Source: Aquirhabdus sp.
GTDB lineage: Bacteria; Pseudomonadota; Gammaproteobacteria; Pseudomonadales; Moraxellaceae
Length of the DNA stretch: 13,093 nt
Direction: 5' to 3'
Assembly (NCBI GenBank): GCA_030150135.1
Contig: JASLGO010000098.1
Coordinates: 1-13,093, forward strand
A model generated the notes under the pieces. That model saw nothing but the letters and a program-made list of their open reading frames with translations. It made no database searches and was not told the DNA's origin. Position numbers and translations under genes: made by a program. Positions 1 to 6,800 of the stretch are shown here, in pieces; position 1 is the first letter of the stretch; the number at the start of each line of letters is the position of its first letter.

Positions 1-1
1 A

Positions 2-709
2 GAAAAACTACCCCGTGTTTTGATCGTAGAAGATGATGAACGTCTTGCGACACTCACCCAAGATTATTTAATTCGCAATGGTTTAGAAGTTGGTGTAGAA
101 ACCGATGGTCATCGCGCTATCCGTCGTATTATCGCTGAACAGCCAGATTTGGTTGTGTTAGACGTGATGTTGCCAGGTGCAGACGGTCTGACAGTTTGCC
201 GTGAAGTGCGTCCACATTATAACCATCCGATTTTGATGTTGACTGCGCGTACTGATGATATGGATCAGGTTCTGGGTCTGGAAATGGGCGCAGATGACTA
301 TGTCGCTAAGCCAGTTCAGCCGCGCGTATTACTCGCACGCATTCGCGCCCTGTTGCGCCGTACTGATAAAGTCGTTGAAGAAGATGTTGCACAACGCCTA
401 GAGTTTGATGAACTTGTGATTGATAATGGTGGTCGTTCAGTGACTCTGTCAGGCGAGCCAGTTGATTTCACTAGCGCAGAATATGATTTGCTGTGGCTAC
501 TTGCATCAAATGCAGGTCGTATCTTGTCACGCGAAGATATTTTCGAGCGTTTACGCGGCATTGAGTATGATGGTCAAGATCGTTCGATCGATGTGCGTAT
601 TTCACGTATTCGTCCAAAAATTGGCGATGATCCTGAAAATCCCAAACGCATCAAAACAGTACGCAGTAAAGGCTATTTATTCGTGAAAGAATCTATCGCG
701 GCTGTTTAA
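2..709 (+). CDS. bfmR: BfmR-type response regulator, OmpR/PhoB family (5' end outside the window)
   Basis: DNA-binding response regulator of a two-component system. BfmR in Acinetobacter controls envelope, capsule and biofilm genes, and the sequence closely resembles my memory of that protein. The reading frame is open to the left edge (residues EKLPRVLIVEDD begin at base 2), so the true start lies upstream and the TTG at 20 is not the start. The receiver domain shows the acidic pair in VEDDE, the phospho-acceptor Asp in VVLDVMLP (codon at 161), the conserved Thr in LMLTART and the Lys in VAKP (codon at 308). A linker precedes a C-terminal winged helix (about 390-695) with FTSAEYDLLWLLA, the recognition region RSIDVRISRIRPKIGDD and the wing KTVRSKGYLF. 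The partner kinase follows on the same strand 216 nt downstream. An RstA-type name is the alternative. Confidence 0.93.
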   Translation, partial: EKLPRVLIVEDDERLATLTQDYLIRNGLEVGVETDGHRAIRRIIAEQPDLVVLDVMLPGADGLTVCREVRPHYNHPILMLTARTDDMDQVLGLEMGADDYVAKPVQPRVLLARIRALLRRTDKVVEEDVAQRLEFDELVIDNGGRSVTLSGEPVDFTSAEYDLLWLLASNAGRILSREDIFERLRGIEYDGQDRSIDVRISRIRPKIGDDPENPKRIKTVRSKGYLFVKESIAAV

Positions 710-784
710 TCGCATTATCGTGTTTTAACGTGCGTGGATCACAATGGTAGGCTATTGCGATTACCGTTTCATTCACGTTAAAGT

Positions 785-821
785 CAATAAAGGCAGGATT
801 CGTCCTGTCTTTATTGTTTTT
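785..821 (+). terminator. Strong intrinsic terminator between bfmR and bfmS
   Basis: A 14-bp stem (785-798 with 803-816, one G-U pair) closes a UUCG tetraloop and is followed directly by five T's. It lies 75 nt after the bfmR stop and 104 nt before the bfmS start. It should end or attenuate transcripts from bfmR, so bfmS would be read either by read-through or from its own promoter. The hairpin is direct from sequence. Its effect in the cell is inference. Confidence 0.85.
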
Positions 822-841
822 GAAAGCTATATAGATTTAAT
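814..841 (+). promoter_or_regulatory. Possible bfmS promoter just after the terminator
   Basis: TTTAAT (836-841) matches five of six bases of the -10 consensus. TTGTTT (814-819), 16 nt upstream, matches only the first half of a -35 box and overlaps the terminator tail. A promoter here would let bfmS be transcribed independently of bfmR. The match is weak and the call rests partly on the terminator making a second promoter useful. Confidence 0.25.
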
Positions 842-877
842 GATTTAAAAGTATTTTGCTTGCTTTTGCTCTGAAGT

Positions 878-894
878 CTTCCCCTCAGGGGAAG
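878..894 (+). promoter_or_regulatory. Hairpin with purine-rich SD-like right arm in the bfmS leader
   Basis: CTTCCCC (878-884) pairs with GGGGAAG (888-894) around a TCA loop, a perfect 7-bp GC-rich stem. The right arm runs into GGAGA (894-898), the only Shine-Dalgarno-like sequence upstream of bfmS, so folding could partly hide it. There is no T tract, so it is not a terminator. The SD-like stretch is about 28 nt from the bfmS ATG, too far for normal use. Confidence 0.45.
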
Positions 895-912
895 GAGACA
901 AGCATTCACTCG

Positions 913-933
913 ATGATGGTTTTGTATGGATAA
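913..933 (+). CDS. Possible 6-codon leader ORF overlapping the bfmS start
   Basis: ATG at 913 opens the reading frame MMVLYG and stops at TAA 931-933, spanning the bfmS ATG at 926 in another frame. The GGAG at 894-897 is about 15 nt before this ATG, a long but closer spacing than to bfmS itself. Ribosomes ending here could restart at bfmS, which lacks its own Shine-Dalgarno sequence. So short an ORF can easily arise by chance, so this is tentative. Confidence 0.2.
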   Translation: MMVLYG

Positions 934-2578
934 GCTGCGGTACAGTATTTTTTTAAAGATCTATGCGGGGCTTTTATTAGTCTGTGCGTTGGTGGGTTTA
1001 TTTGCCTATGCCATGGTGCAAGGGGTGAATGCCTATCGTTTGGATAAGTACCGTGAAACGATGGCGTCTGGTGCGTTTTATCTCATTGTGCAAGGGGTAG
1101 AGCGCCAGCATGATGCTGACTCCATGCAAGGTTGGTTGGATGAAGCATCGCTGTTATTAAATCAGCAATTGTCGGTGATTGATGCATCTAAGATCACTTT
1201 TGATCGTCATGAAGCGCAGCAGATCGAAGCAGGATTATCGGTCGTACGCTATCAGCCCGATGGGCGAAGTCCGTCAGGCGCAGTCAGTGAGCCTTACGCT
1301 GATGTCTATACGCCGATTGCAGGACGTAAAGAGTTATTGTATGCACGTGTGGATCGAATCAGTGAGCAGCAGATTCGTGCATTGGGTGTTTTTTTGCTGG
1401 ATGATCTGACTCATTATGAGGGACAGGAACAAGCCCGACTAGATCAGTTAAATGCTCATTTACCGTTTAAATTGTCTTTAAAAAATTTTAGTGATGCCAA
1501 TCTGGATGACGATCAGCGTGCACGCTTGCGTCGTAAAGAGGTCGTACCTGTATATCGTGATACAGGAACCAGTCGTAATCCAACATTACGCATCGTTGGC
1601 CCGATCAATACCGCAGCAGGTGCGCAGGTGTTGGAAATTGGACCGATTGCTCTGTTTAATCAATTGCCCTTCCGCTTGCTCATCTTGATTACATTTATGA
1701 GTCTGGTGCTGATTTTGTTGGGTGTTTATGCATTGATTTTGCCACTTGAGCGCCGATTACGTTTGGTGCAACAGGGTGTGAGTCAGGTTCGATCAGGGGA
1801 TTTTTCTGCGCGCGTTCCTGTGATTGGGCAGGATGAAGTTAGTCATTTGGCGATGACGTTTAATAGTATGACGGAACACATCCAGCGTCTGATTGAGGCG
1901 CAGCGTGAATTAACTCGCGCCGTTTCACATGAGTTGCGGACGCCTGTAGCACGTATTCGCTTTGGTGTGGACATGCTGGCAGATACAGATGATGTGGATT
2001 CACGTTGGGATCAGCAGGAAAAGATCGATAAAGATATTGAGGAACTCAATAAGCTGATTGATGAGATTCTGACTTATGCGACTTTGGAGCAAGGTACGCC
2101 TTCGTTGAATTTGGAATCGATTCCGTTATATGAAATTGTGCGCCAAGTGGGCGAGGAAACTCGTAAGTTAGGGAAGTCGACCTTAATTGAAGTCCAAGAA
2201 CCCGATGTTGATGTAATTGCAATTGCCGAACGTCGGTATCTTCATCGCGTCGTGCAAAATTTTGCAGGCAATGCCATGCGTTATGCCAATAGCAAAATTC
2301 GGATTAGTGCGGGTGTGGAGGGCAGGGGCGACAAAAAAATGGCTTTCGTCTGTGTCGAAGATGATGGCGCAGGCATTCCAGAAAAAGATCGCGATAAGGT
2401 ATTTCAGCCTTTTGCACGATTGGATGATAGTCGTACTCGCTCCTCTGGCGGCTATGGATTAGGATTGTCGATTGTTGCCAGAATTGCGTTTTGGTTTGGT
2501 GGCACAGTGGCAGTCGATCAAAGTCCAGAATTAAAAGGTGCGCGCTTTATCATGAAATGGCCGCTCAAGATGAAATAA
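926..2578 (+). CDS. bfmS: BfmS-type membrane sensor histidine kinase
   Basis: Inner-membrane kinase expected to phosphorylate and dephosphorylate the BfmR-type regulator encoded upstream. The 550 residues read: transmembrane helix 1 (about 8-32); a periplasmic sensor region (about 33-248); transmembrane helix 2 (about 249-272, LLILITFMSLVLILLGVYA); a HAMP linker (about 273-325); a dimerisation domain with H-box SHELRTP and phospho-acceptor His335; and an ATPase domain with N-box QNFAGNAMRYA, G1 DDGAGIP and G2 GYGLGLSI. All catalytic motifs are intact and length fits the RstB/BfmS type. The ATG at 926 is the earliest usable start because an in-frame TGA lies at 914-916. It has no close Shine-Dalgarno sequence; see the mini-ORF at 913. 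A terminator separates it from bfmR, so expression may be uncoupled from the regulator. Confidence 0.92.
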   Translation: MDKLRYSIFLKIYAGLLLVCALVGLFAYAMVQGVNAYRLDKYRETMASGAFYLIVQGVERQHDADSMQGWLDEASLLLNQQLSVIDASKITFDRHEAQQIEAGLSVVRYQPDGRSPSGAVSEPYADVYTPIAGRKELLYARVDRISEQQIRALGVFLLDDLTHYEGQEQARLDQLNAHLPFKLSLKNFSDANLDDDQRARLRRKEVVPVYRDTGTSRNPTLRIVGPINTAAGAQVLEIGPIALFNQLPFRLLILITFMSLVLILLGVYALILPLERRLRLVQQGVSQVRSGDFSARVPVIGQDEVSHLAMTFNSMTEHIQRLIEAQRELTRAVSHELRTPVARIRFGVDMLADTDDVDSRWDQQEKIDKDIEELNKLIDEILTYATLEQGTPSLNLESIPLYEIVRQVGEETRKLGKSTLIEVQEPDVDVIAIAERRYLHRVVQNFAGNAMRYANSKIRISAGVEGRGDKKMAFVCVEDDGAGIPEKDRDKVFQPFARLDDSRTRSSGGYGLGLSIVARIAFWFGGTVAVDQSPELKGARFIMKWPLKMK

Positions 2579-2591
2579 ATGAGCGGTTGGT

Positions 2592-2653
2592 TTAGGGCGT
2601 GTTGACAATTTATCTCATTTTTCATCGCAAAGACCAAATGTCACATGCCCTAA
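2592..2653. repeat. 62-bp element with imperfect terminal inverted repeats
   Basis: TTAGGGCGTGTTGACA (2592-2607) is matched inversely by TGTCACATGCCCTAA (2639-2653), with one substitution and one extra base. The ends carry TTAG...CTAA, the target-like form seen at ends of IS5-family elements, which suggests a small MITE or a deleted insertion-sequence remnant. It fills nearly the whole gap between the convergent bfmS and tetR genes. There is no T tract, so it is not a classical terminator. Its origin is inference. Confidence 0.45.
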
Positions 2654-2655
2654 TG

Positions 2656-3264
2656 CTATTGCGGGTCTTGGTGTTGTTGTAGATAGCTCACGATCATGTC
2701 GGTCAACTCATTGACGACATCATTTTGACTAATCAATGGATTGTTTCCACTCATAAATTGCATCATGGTGAACAGCGTGCTATTCACGATGATATAGAAC
2801 TTGATATGTAGGTTCTGTATCGCATGACTTTGATAGTGTTTGGCAAAAAATAATCGTCCAAAATCAAGAAAGTATCCCTGCCAGATGTTGACCATTTTTT
2901 GTACGGGTAAACGGTGCCAGTTTTTGGCAATTTCTAAGAATAATCGATCACTTTGACCGAGTAGATTGAATCCATATTGGATAGATTTTCTGACAATCTC
3001 ATCTAAATCTTCTGCTTCAATCTGAATCACAAACTCTTGAAATTCTTTTACAACATGATGTGTGTTTTGTTCAATGAGTGCTTCAATGAGTGCTTGTTTA
3101 TCATCGTAATATTGATAAAGAGACCCGACACTTACGCCCGCCATTTCGGCAATTTTGGGTGTGGTCACCCCATCTAAGCCATATTTACTGATACATTTTG
3201 CAGTGGCTTCGATCAGTGTCGAGACCATTTGTTGAGATCTTTCTTGCTGAGGTCGTTTTTTCAT
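2656..3264 (-). CDS. TetR/AcrR-family transcriptional regulator
   Basis: Predicted dimeric one-component repressor of 202 residues, the usual family length. The N-terminal domain has the typical TetR pattern: a first helix with STLIEATAKCISKYGLDGVT, then the helix-turn-helix at about 34-53 (TTPKIAEMAGVSVGSLYQYY) followed by DDKQAL. The C-terminal ligand/dimer domain is unassigned, so the inducer is unknown. The start ATG has only a weak GGA about 8 nt upstream. It is divergent from the MpaB-like oxygenase gene with 104 nt between them that contain a near-perfect palindrome. The natural reading is that it represses that gene and probably itself. Its 3' end faces bfmS. Confidence 0.9.
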   Translation of the reverse strand: MKKRPQQERSQQMVSTLIEATAKCISKYGLDGVTTPKIAEMAGVSVGSLYQYYDDKQALIEALIEQNTHHVVKEFQEFVIQIEAEDLDEIVRKSIQYGFNLLGQSDRLFLEIAKNWHRLPVQKMVNIWQGYFLDFGRLFFAKHYQSHAIQNLHIKFYIIVNSTLFTMMQFMSGNNPLISQNDVVNELTDMIVSYLQQHQDPQ

Positions 3265-3298
3265 TGTTGAAGTCCACGCAAAGTCCGAACGCGAATTG

Positions 3299-3320
3299 AA
3301 TGCGAATATATATTCGTATT
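3299..3320. promoter_or_regulatory. Candidate TetR operator: 22-bp near-perfect palindrome
   Basis: The core CGAATATATATTCG (3303-3316) is a perfect 14-bp palindrome, and the symmetry extends to 22 bp with one mismatched pair (3302/3317). The half-site GCGAAT is repeated in direct orientation at 3291-3296 and 3302-3307, 11 bp apart. Position between divergent tetR and oxygenase genes and overlap with AT-rich promoter-like sequence (TTGAAT at 3296, TATTAG at 3317) fit an operator that shuts both directions. Binding is inference. Confidence 0.65.
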
Positions 3321-3368
3321 AGTCTCAGATTAAGACAATTGAGATCGAAGTTCAAGAGGGGCTGAAGC

Positions 3369-4634
3369 ATGTCTGAGATCAAAGAGTCATTTAAAAATAC
3401 GTCAATGCCAGCGTATGACAAACCACTGCGGGCGAAGTCATTTGAAGATACTCAGAAAATACCACTATGGATGGAGGTCGTGAGCCCTCTTTTAGGTCAA
3501 CGCTTTACACCCAGCAAAACAGAATATGATGAGTTGGTTAAATCAGTATCAGAAGGCGATGTTCTGATGGATGATTATGTGAAATGGATGTTTTCCACAA
3601 ATCCTAAGATTGCTAAGCAAAAATTTGATCAGGCGTTGCACAAAGGCTTGGATAGCGTAGAAGATTGCCCAGATGAGTTACGCCGTTTTTTTGAGGGTGT
3701 TGAGCAGACGCCTGCATGGGTTGATCGCCAACTACTTCATGATGCGCTGACTTTTATTCATAGTTCTGGGATCGAAGCAAATTATGTGCTGCGCGATTCT
3801 GCGTTGATGGGGGGGTATTTGTTATCGGGTTTTAATCGCGCTTTAATTATGACAGGTGCGTTGAATCAGGATGCATCAAAACGGATCGCGGAAACGTCAA
3901 AATGGTGGATGGATTGTACGGAGTATGGTGGATTAGAGCGATTTGGTGCGGGATTCAAGTCGACGATTCATGTGCGATTTATTCATGCTCTGGTGCGTCG
4001 GAATCTTGCCGCAAATCCAGAGTGGAATGCCGAGGAGTGGGGGTTGCCGATTTGTCAGATTGATATGGCTGCTACGAATCTGGCTTTTGGTGTTGTTTTT
4101 TTGGCGGGATTGCGTGCGCTAGGCATTTTTGCAACGCCTTATGAATCTCGTTGCGTGATGCATCTCTGGAAATATGCAGGCTGGTTAATGGGCGTTGAGG
4201 AACGCTGGCTTGTAGACAGCGAACGTGAAGGCATGGTGTTGCTGCATCGTGCGTTATTGACGCAATCGTCCCCCGACTGGAGTAGTCAGGCTTTGGGTCG
4301 CGCATTGTCCATAGAGCCATTGCATCGCCACTATGCTCAATTTCCTACATTGCGTAGACAATTTGCATACTATAAGCATCTGAGTATTAATAAATTCTTC
4401 TTGGGTGGTCGTAAGATGGCTCAGTTGGGACTTCCTTCACATATCTTGCCGTGGTATCCATTACTGCTTGCGCCATTTAATGCAATGACGTATAGCACGC
4501 AGCGGATATTGCCGCCATTTCGTACAAAGCTGCAACAACGTGGGCGTCAGGCGCAACGTGACTTTATGCAGGTCTTTGGTGATAAGGGTTTAACGACGAT
4601 TCGACCTGACAAAAGTCATCCCGCGCATGTTTAA
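3369..4634 (+). CDS. MpaB/rubber-oxygenase-type haem oxygenase homologue (DUF2236)
   Basis: 421-residue member of the family that includes fungal mpaB and the latex-clearing protein Lcp, b-type haem enzymes that cleave C=C bonds in isoprenoid chains. The domain covers about 105-330. Arg172 and Thr176 (KRIAETSKWW) and His206 (HVRFIHALVR) have the same spacing as Arg164, Thr168 and the proximal haem ligand His198 of Lcp. At the position of Lcp Lys167, the distal ligand, this protein has Glu175. There is no signal peptide, unlike secreted Lcp, so a cytoplasmic role is likely. AGAGGGG at 3355-3361, 7 nt before the ATG, is a strong ribosome site. It is divergent from tetR, and an SDR gene lies downstream, which suggests a regulated oxidation module. 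The substrate is unknown; polyisoprene cannot be assumed. Confidence 0.8.
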   Translation: MSEIKESFKNTSMPAYDKPLRAKSFEDTQKIPLWMEVVSPLLGQRFTPSKTEYDELVKSVSEGDVLMDDYVKWMFSTNPKIAKQKFDQALHKGLDSVEDCPDELRRFFEGVEQTPAWVDRQLLHDALTFIHSSGIEANYVLRDSALMGGYLLSGFNRALIMTGALNQDASKRIAETSKWWMDCTEYGGLERFGAGFKSTIHVRFIHALVRRNLAANPEWNAEEWGLPICQIDMAATNLAFGVVFLAGLRALGIFATPYESRCVMHLWKYAGWLMGVEERWLVDSEREGMVLLHRALLTQSSPDWSSQALGRALSIEPLHRHYAQFPTLRRQFAYYKHLSINKFFLGGRKMAQLGLPSHILPWYPLLLAPFNAMTYSTQRILPPFRTKLQQRGRQAQRDFMQVFGDKGLTTIRPDKSHPAHV

Positions 4635-4653
4635 GGTTTGATGTGTATATTTT

Positions 4654-4686
4654 GCGTGTTATGGTTAATATAACGTGCTTTCTTGC
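4654..4686 (+). terminator. Weak terminator-like hairpin after the oxygenase gene
   Basis: GCGTGTTAT (4654-4662) pairs with ATAACGTGC (4670-4678) through 9 pairs including two G-U, with a 7-nt loop and a broken T tract (tttctt). It is 20 nt after the oxygenase stop and about 80 nt before the SDR start. It may give partial termination, so co-transcription of the two genes remains possible. Confidence 0.4.
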
Positions 4687-4766
4687 CATGGTGTCTTGTG
4701 GTCGTTTATTGATAATGGTTCGGAATATTATTTTTATTTTGCAGTACAATTTTGGAACGTAAACGC

Positions 4767-5597
4767 ATGAATTCATTGAAAGGTAAGACAATCTTTATTA
4801 CAGGCGGCAGTCGTGGTATTGGGCGTGCAATTGCACTGCGTGCTGCGCGTGATGGCGCAAATGTTGTGATTGCTGCAAAAACAGCAGTCGCCACTGAGAA
4901 ACTGGAAGGAACCGTGTATAGCGTTGCCGAAGAGGTGGTCGCCGCTGGTGGTCAAGCGTTGCCATTGATTGTCGATGTGCGTGAACAAGACCAAGTGATT
5001 GCGGCGATTGAGCAAGCGGTGAAACAGTTTGGCGGGATCGATATTTTGGTCAATAATGCAGGGGCGATCAATTTGTCGGGTGTAGAAGCTACGCCACTTA
5101 AAAAATATGATTTGATTCAGACGATCAACCATCGTGCAACATTTATCTGTGCGCAAGCTGCATTGCCATATCTCAAAAAATCAGAAAATGGTCATATTCT
5201 CAGCCTGTCGCCGCCAATCAATATGGCACCGCACTGGTTAAGACCATTCGCGCCTTATACCCTGTCTAAATATGGCATGACGATTCTGACCCTCGGCATG
5301 GCGGAAGAGTTCCGTGATTATGGCATTGCGTGTAATACCTTGTGGCCTGCGACTTATATTGCGACTGCTGCGGTTGCTGTGAATTTGGGTGGAGACACCA
5401 CGATGCAAGTAAGCCGTAAACCCGAAATCATGGCGGATGCAGCTTATGCGATCTTCACTAGCGCGAAAGGTTCGTTGACAGGTGAATCGCTGACGGATGA
5501 GCAGGCATTGGCAAAAATTGGTGTGACTGATTTAACTCAATATGCGTGTATGCCAGAAAATGCAAATAAGCTGCAAAAGGACTTCTTTCTCGACTGA
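4767..5597 (+). CDS. Short-chain dehydrogenase/reductase, HSDL2-like
   Basis: Classical-fold NAD(P)-dependent oxidoreductase of 276 residues. The cofactor loop is TGGSRGIG (12-19), followed by NNAG (96-99), the structural Asn in TINHRATF (121), Ser148 in HILSLSPP, and the catalytic Tyr164-x3-Lys168 (YTLSK). The block SLSPPINMAPHW ... YTLSKYGM ... GMAEEF resembles human HSDL2 and its bacterial relatives, which are linked to lipid or fatty-acyl metabolism. The HSDL2 sterol-carrier tail is absent. I chose the ATG at 4767 because GGAA (4754-4757) sits 9 nt before it; the in-frame TTG at 4752 has no ribosome site. It follows the MpaB-like gene by 132 nt and could act on its product, but this is guilt by association. 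The exact substrate cannot be told. Confidence 0.87.
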   Translation: MNSLKGKTIFITGGSRGIGRAIALRAARDGANVVIAAKTAVATEKLEGTVYSVAEEVVAAGGQALPLIVDVREQDQVIAAIEQAVKQFGGIDILVNNAGAINLSGVEATPLKKYDLIQTINHRATFICAQAALPYLKKSENGHILSLSPPINMAPHWLRPFAPYTLSKYGMTILTLGMAEEFRDYGIACNTLWPATYIATAAVAVNLGGDTTMQVSRKPEIMADAAYAIFTSAKGSLTGESLTDEQALAKIGVTDLTQYACMPENANKLQKDFFLD

Positions 5598-5631
5598 TTT
5601 TTAGCGTGAGTAATCGAGTTCTGAGTTAAGA

Positions 5632-5664
5632 AAATGATCGGCAAAAGTCGGTCATTTCTTTTTT
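5632..5664 (+). terminator. Intrinsic terminator after the SDR gene
   Basis: AAATGATCGGC (5632-5642) and GTCGGTCATTT (5647-5657) form an 11-pair stem with G-U wobbles and an AAAA loop, followed by a T-rich tail to 5664. The stem is nearly the same as the terminator at 6801-6830 beyond the next gene. Confidence 0.8.
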
Positions 5665-5677
5665 GCATTTTAAAAAA

Positions 5678-5700
5678 ATCCCATGTAGATTACATGTGAT
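5678..5700. promoter_or_regulatory. 23-bp dyad upstream of the AdeT-like gene
   Basis: ATCCCATGTA (5678-5687) and TACATGTGAT (5691-5700) are inverted repeats around GAT, with one mismatch in ten pairs. It lies about 100 nt before the start of the exported binding-protein gene and just after the upstream terminator, without a T tract, so an operator is more likely than a terminator. A second, direct similarity follows at 5738-5775 (TGGATA..ATTTG twice). No regulator gene is adjacent. Confidence 0.35.
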
Positions 5701-5802
5701 AGATTAATTTTTATTTAGTAAGAATTCGATCTTAATGGATATATTTGTCCAGATATTGGATAAATATTTGATATCGGAATACCAAAGGAATGGAGATTCA
5801 GA

Positions 5803-6783
5803 TTGAAACGAATGCTCAAATTATTGTCAATGATGACAATGCTTACAACGACGGCCACTTCATATGCCAGCCAAAAACTCTGCGTTTTTGATCCCCTCGG
5901 GACGCAAGGTGATGCTTATTTCTTTATGAAAGACTATGCCATTGCTGCCAAGCAGTGGGGCGCGGATATCACTTTAAAAGCTTATACCGACGATGCAAAA
6001 GCAAATGATGATTTCAAGTTGGGCAAATGTGATGCGCTTGCGACAACAGGCATTCGTACACGACAGTTTAATAATTTCAGTGGTTCAATTGATTCGGCGG
6101 GTGGTGTGCCTAACGATGAGGTTGCAAAAACAGTGATCGCGCTGATGGCAAATCCTAAACTTGCTGATGAGATGGTGAGTCAAGATACTGAAGTAGTTGG
6201 TGTTTCTCCTTTAGGCATGGCGTATGCAATTTTAGATGATCGTAATATTAATTCGATGGCCAAGATGAATGGAAAACGTTTCGGTATTTTGGAGTATGAT
6301 ACTGCGCAAAGACTAATTGTTGAGAAAATGGGGGCGATACCTGTTTCAGTGACATTGTCGACGATGGCAAATCAATTCAATGCAGGGCAAGTAGATATTG
6401 TTGATTTACCGATTTATGCCTATAAAGCTTTAGGTTTCAAAAGAGCCAGTATTCTCAATTATCCTGTTGCATATCTCACTACGCAGATCATTACTCATCC
6501 AGCAAAATTTCCAGATGGCTATGGACAAAAGAGTCGGACTTGGACAGCGAGTCAACTGGATCGCCAGTTCAAATCGATCGACCATCTGGTCAAAAATACT
6601 GATCCAAAAGTGTGGGTGAACACTTCGCCAACAGATGTTATTTTTGCAAATAAACTACTTCGTTTTGCTCGCATGAGTATGGCAAAAGAAGGGGCATATA
6701 GTCCTCGGATGATGTCCATCTTGAAAAAAATTCGTTGCGTGAAAGATCCTTCAAGTTATGAATGTCCACTACATGATGAATAA
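5803..6783 (+). CDS. AdeT1/2-type putative periplasmic solute-binding protein
   Basis: Exported protein of 326 residues that resembles the Acinetobacter AdeT1/AdeT2 family, which has a periplasmic binding-protein (TRAP-like) fold and was named in connection with efflux. The N-terminus is a signal peptide: KR, a hydrophobic stretch, then SYA-SQ with likely cleavage after Ala22. The mature part opens LCVFDPLGTQGDAYFFMKDYA, contains KCDALATTGIRTRQFNNFSGSIDSAGG and a ligand-domain stretch GKRFGILEYDTAQRL. Four cysteines remain (in KLCVF, KCDA, IRCVK and YECPL), so disulfides are possible. The TTG at 5803 is the start because GGAG (5792-5795) is 7 nt upstream; the ATG at 5812 would be 16 nt away. 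It stands alone between two terminators with no permease or pump genes, so transport is not shown and the ligand is unknown. Confidence 0.78.
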   Translation: MKRMLKLLSMMTMLTTTATSYASQKLCVFDPLGTQGDAYFFMKDYAIAAKQWGADITLKAYTDDAKANDDFKLGKCDALATTGIRTRQFNNFSGSIDSAGGVPNDEVAKTVIALMANPKLADEMVSQDTEVVGVSPLGMAYAILDDRNINSMAKMNGKRFGILEYDTAQRLIVEKMGAIPVSVTLSTMANQFNAGQVDIVDLPIYAYKALGFKRASILNYPVAYLTTQIITHPAKFPDGYGQKSRTWTASQLDRQFKSIDHLVKNTDPKVWVNTSPTDVIFANKLLRFARMSMAKEGAYSPRMMSILKKIRCVKDPSSYECPLHDE

Positions 6784-6800
6784 AAAGTGTTTATTAAAAG

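Noticed and set aside
20..22. TTG as the start of the response regulator
   Set aside because: The frame is open to base 2 with residues EKLPRV that match the normal BfmR N-terminus; the start lies outside the window.
871..900. The CTTCCCC/GGGGAAG hairpin as a copy of the REP-like unit at 9002-9078
   Set aside because: Only a single stem is present; the AAATC/GGATTT ends and second hairpin are absent, so relation could not be shown.
2602..2607. TTGACA inside the 62-bp inverted-repeat element as a promoter
   Set aside because: No -10 at a suitable distance, and it would point into the 3' end of tetR.
4773..5156. 127-codon minus-strand frame inside the SDR gene
   Set aside because: Antisense to the Rossmann-fold half of the SDR, Cys/His-rich shadow composition.
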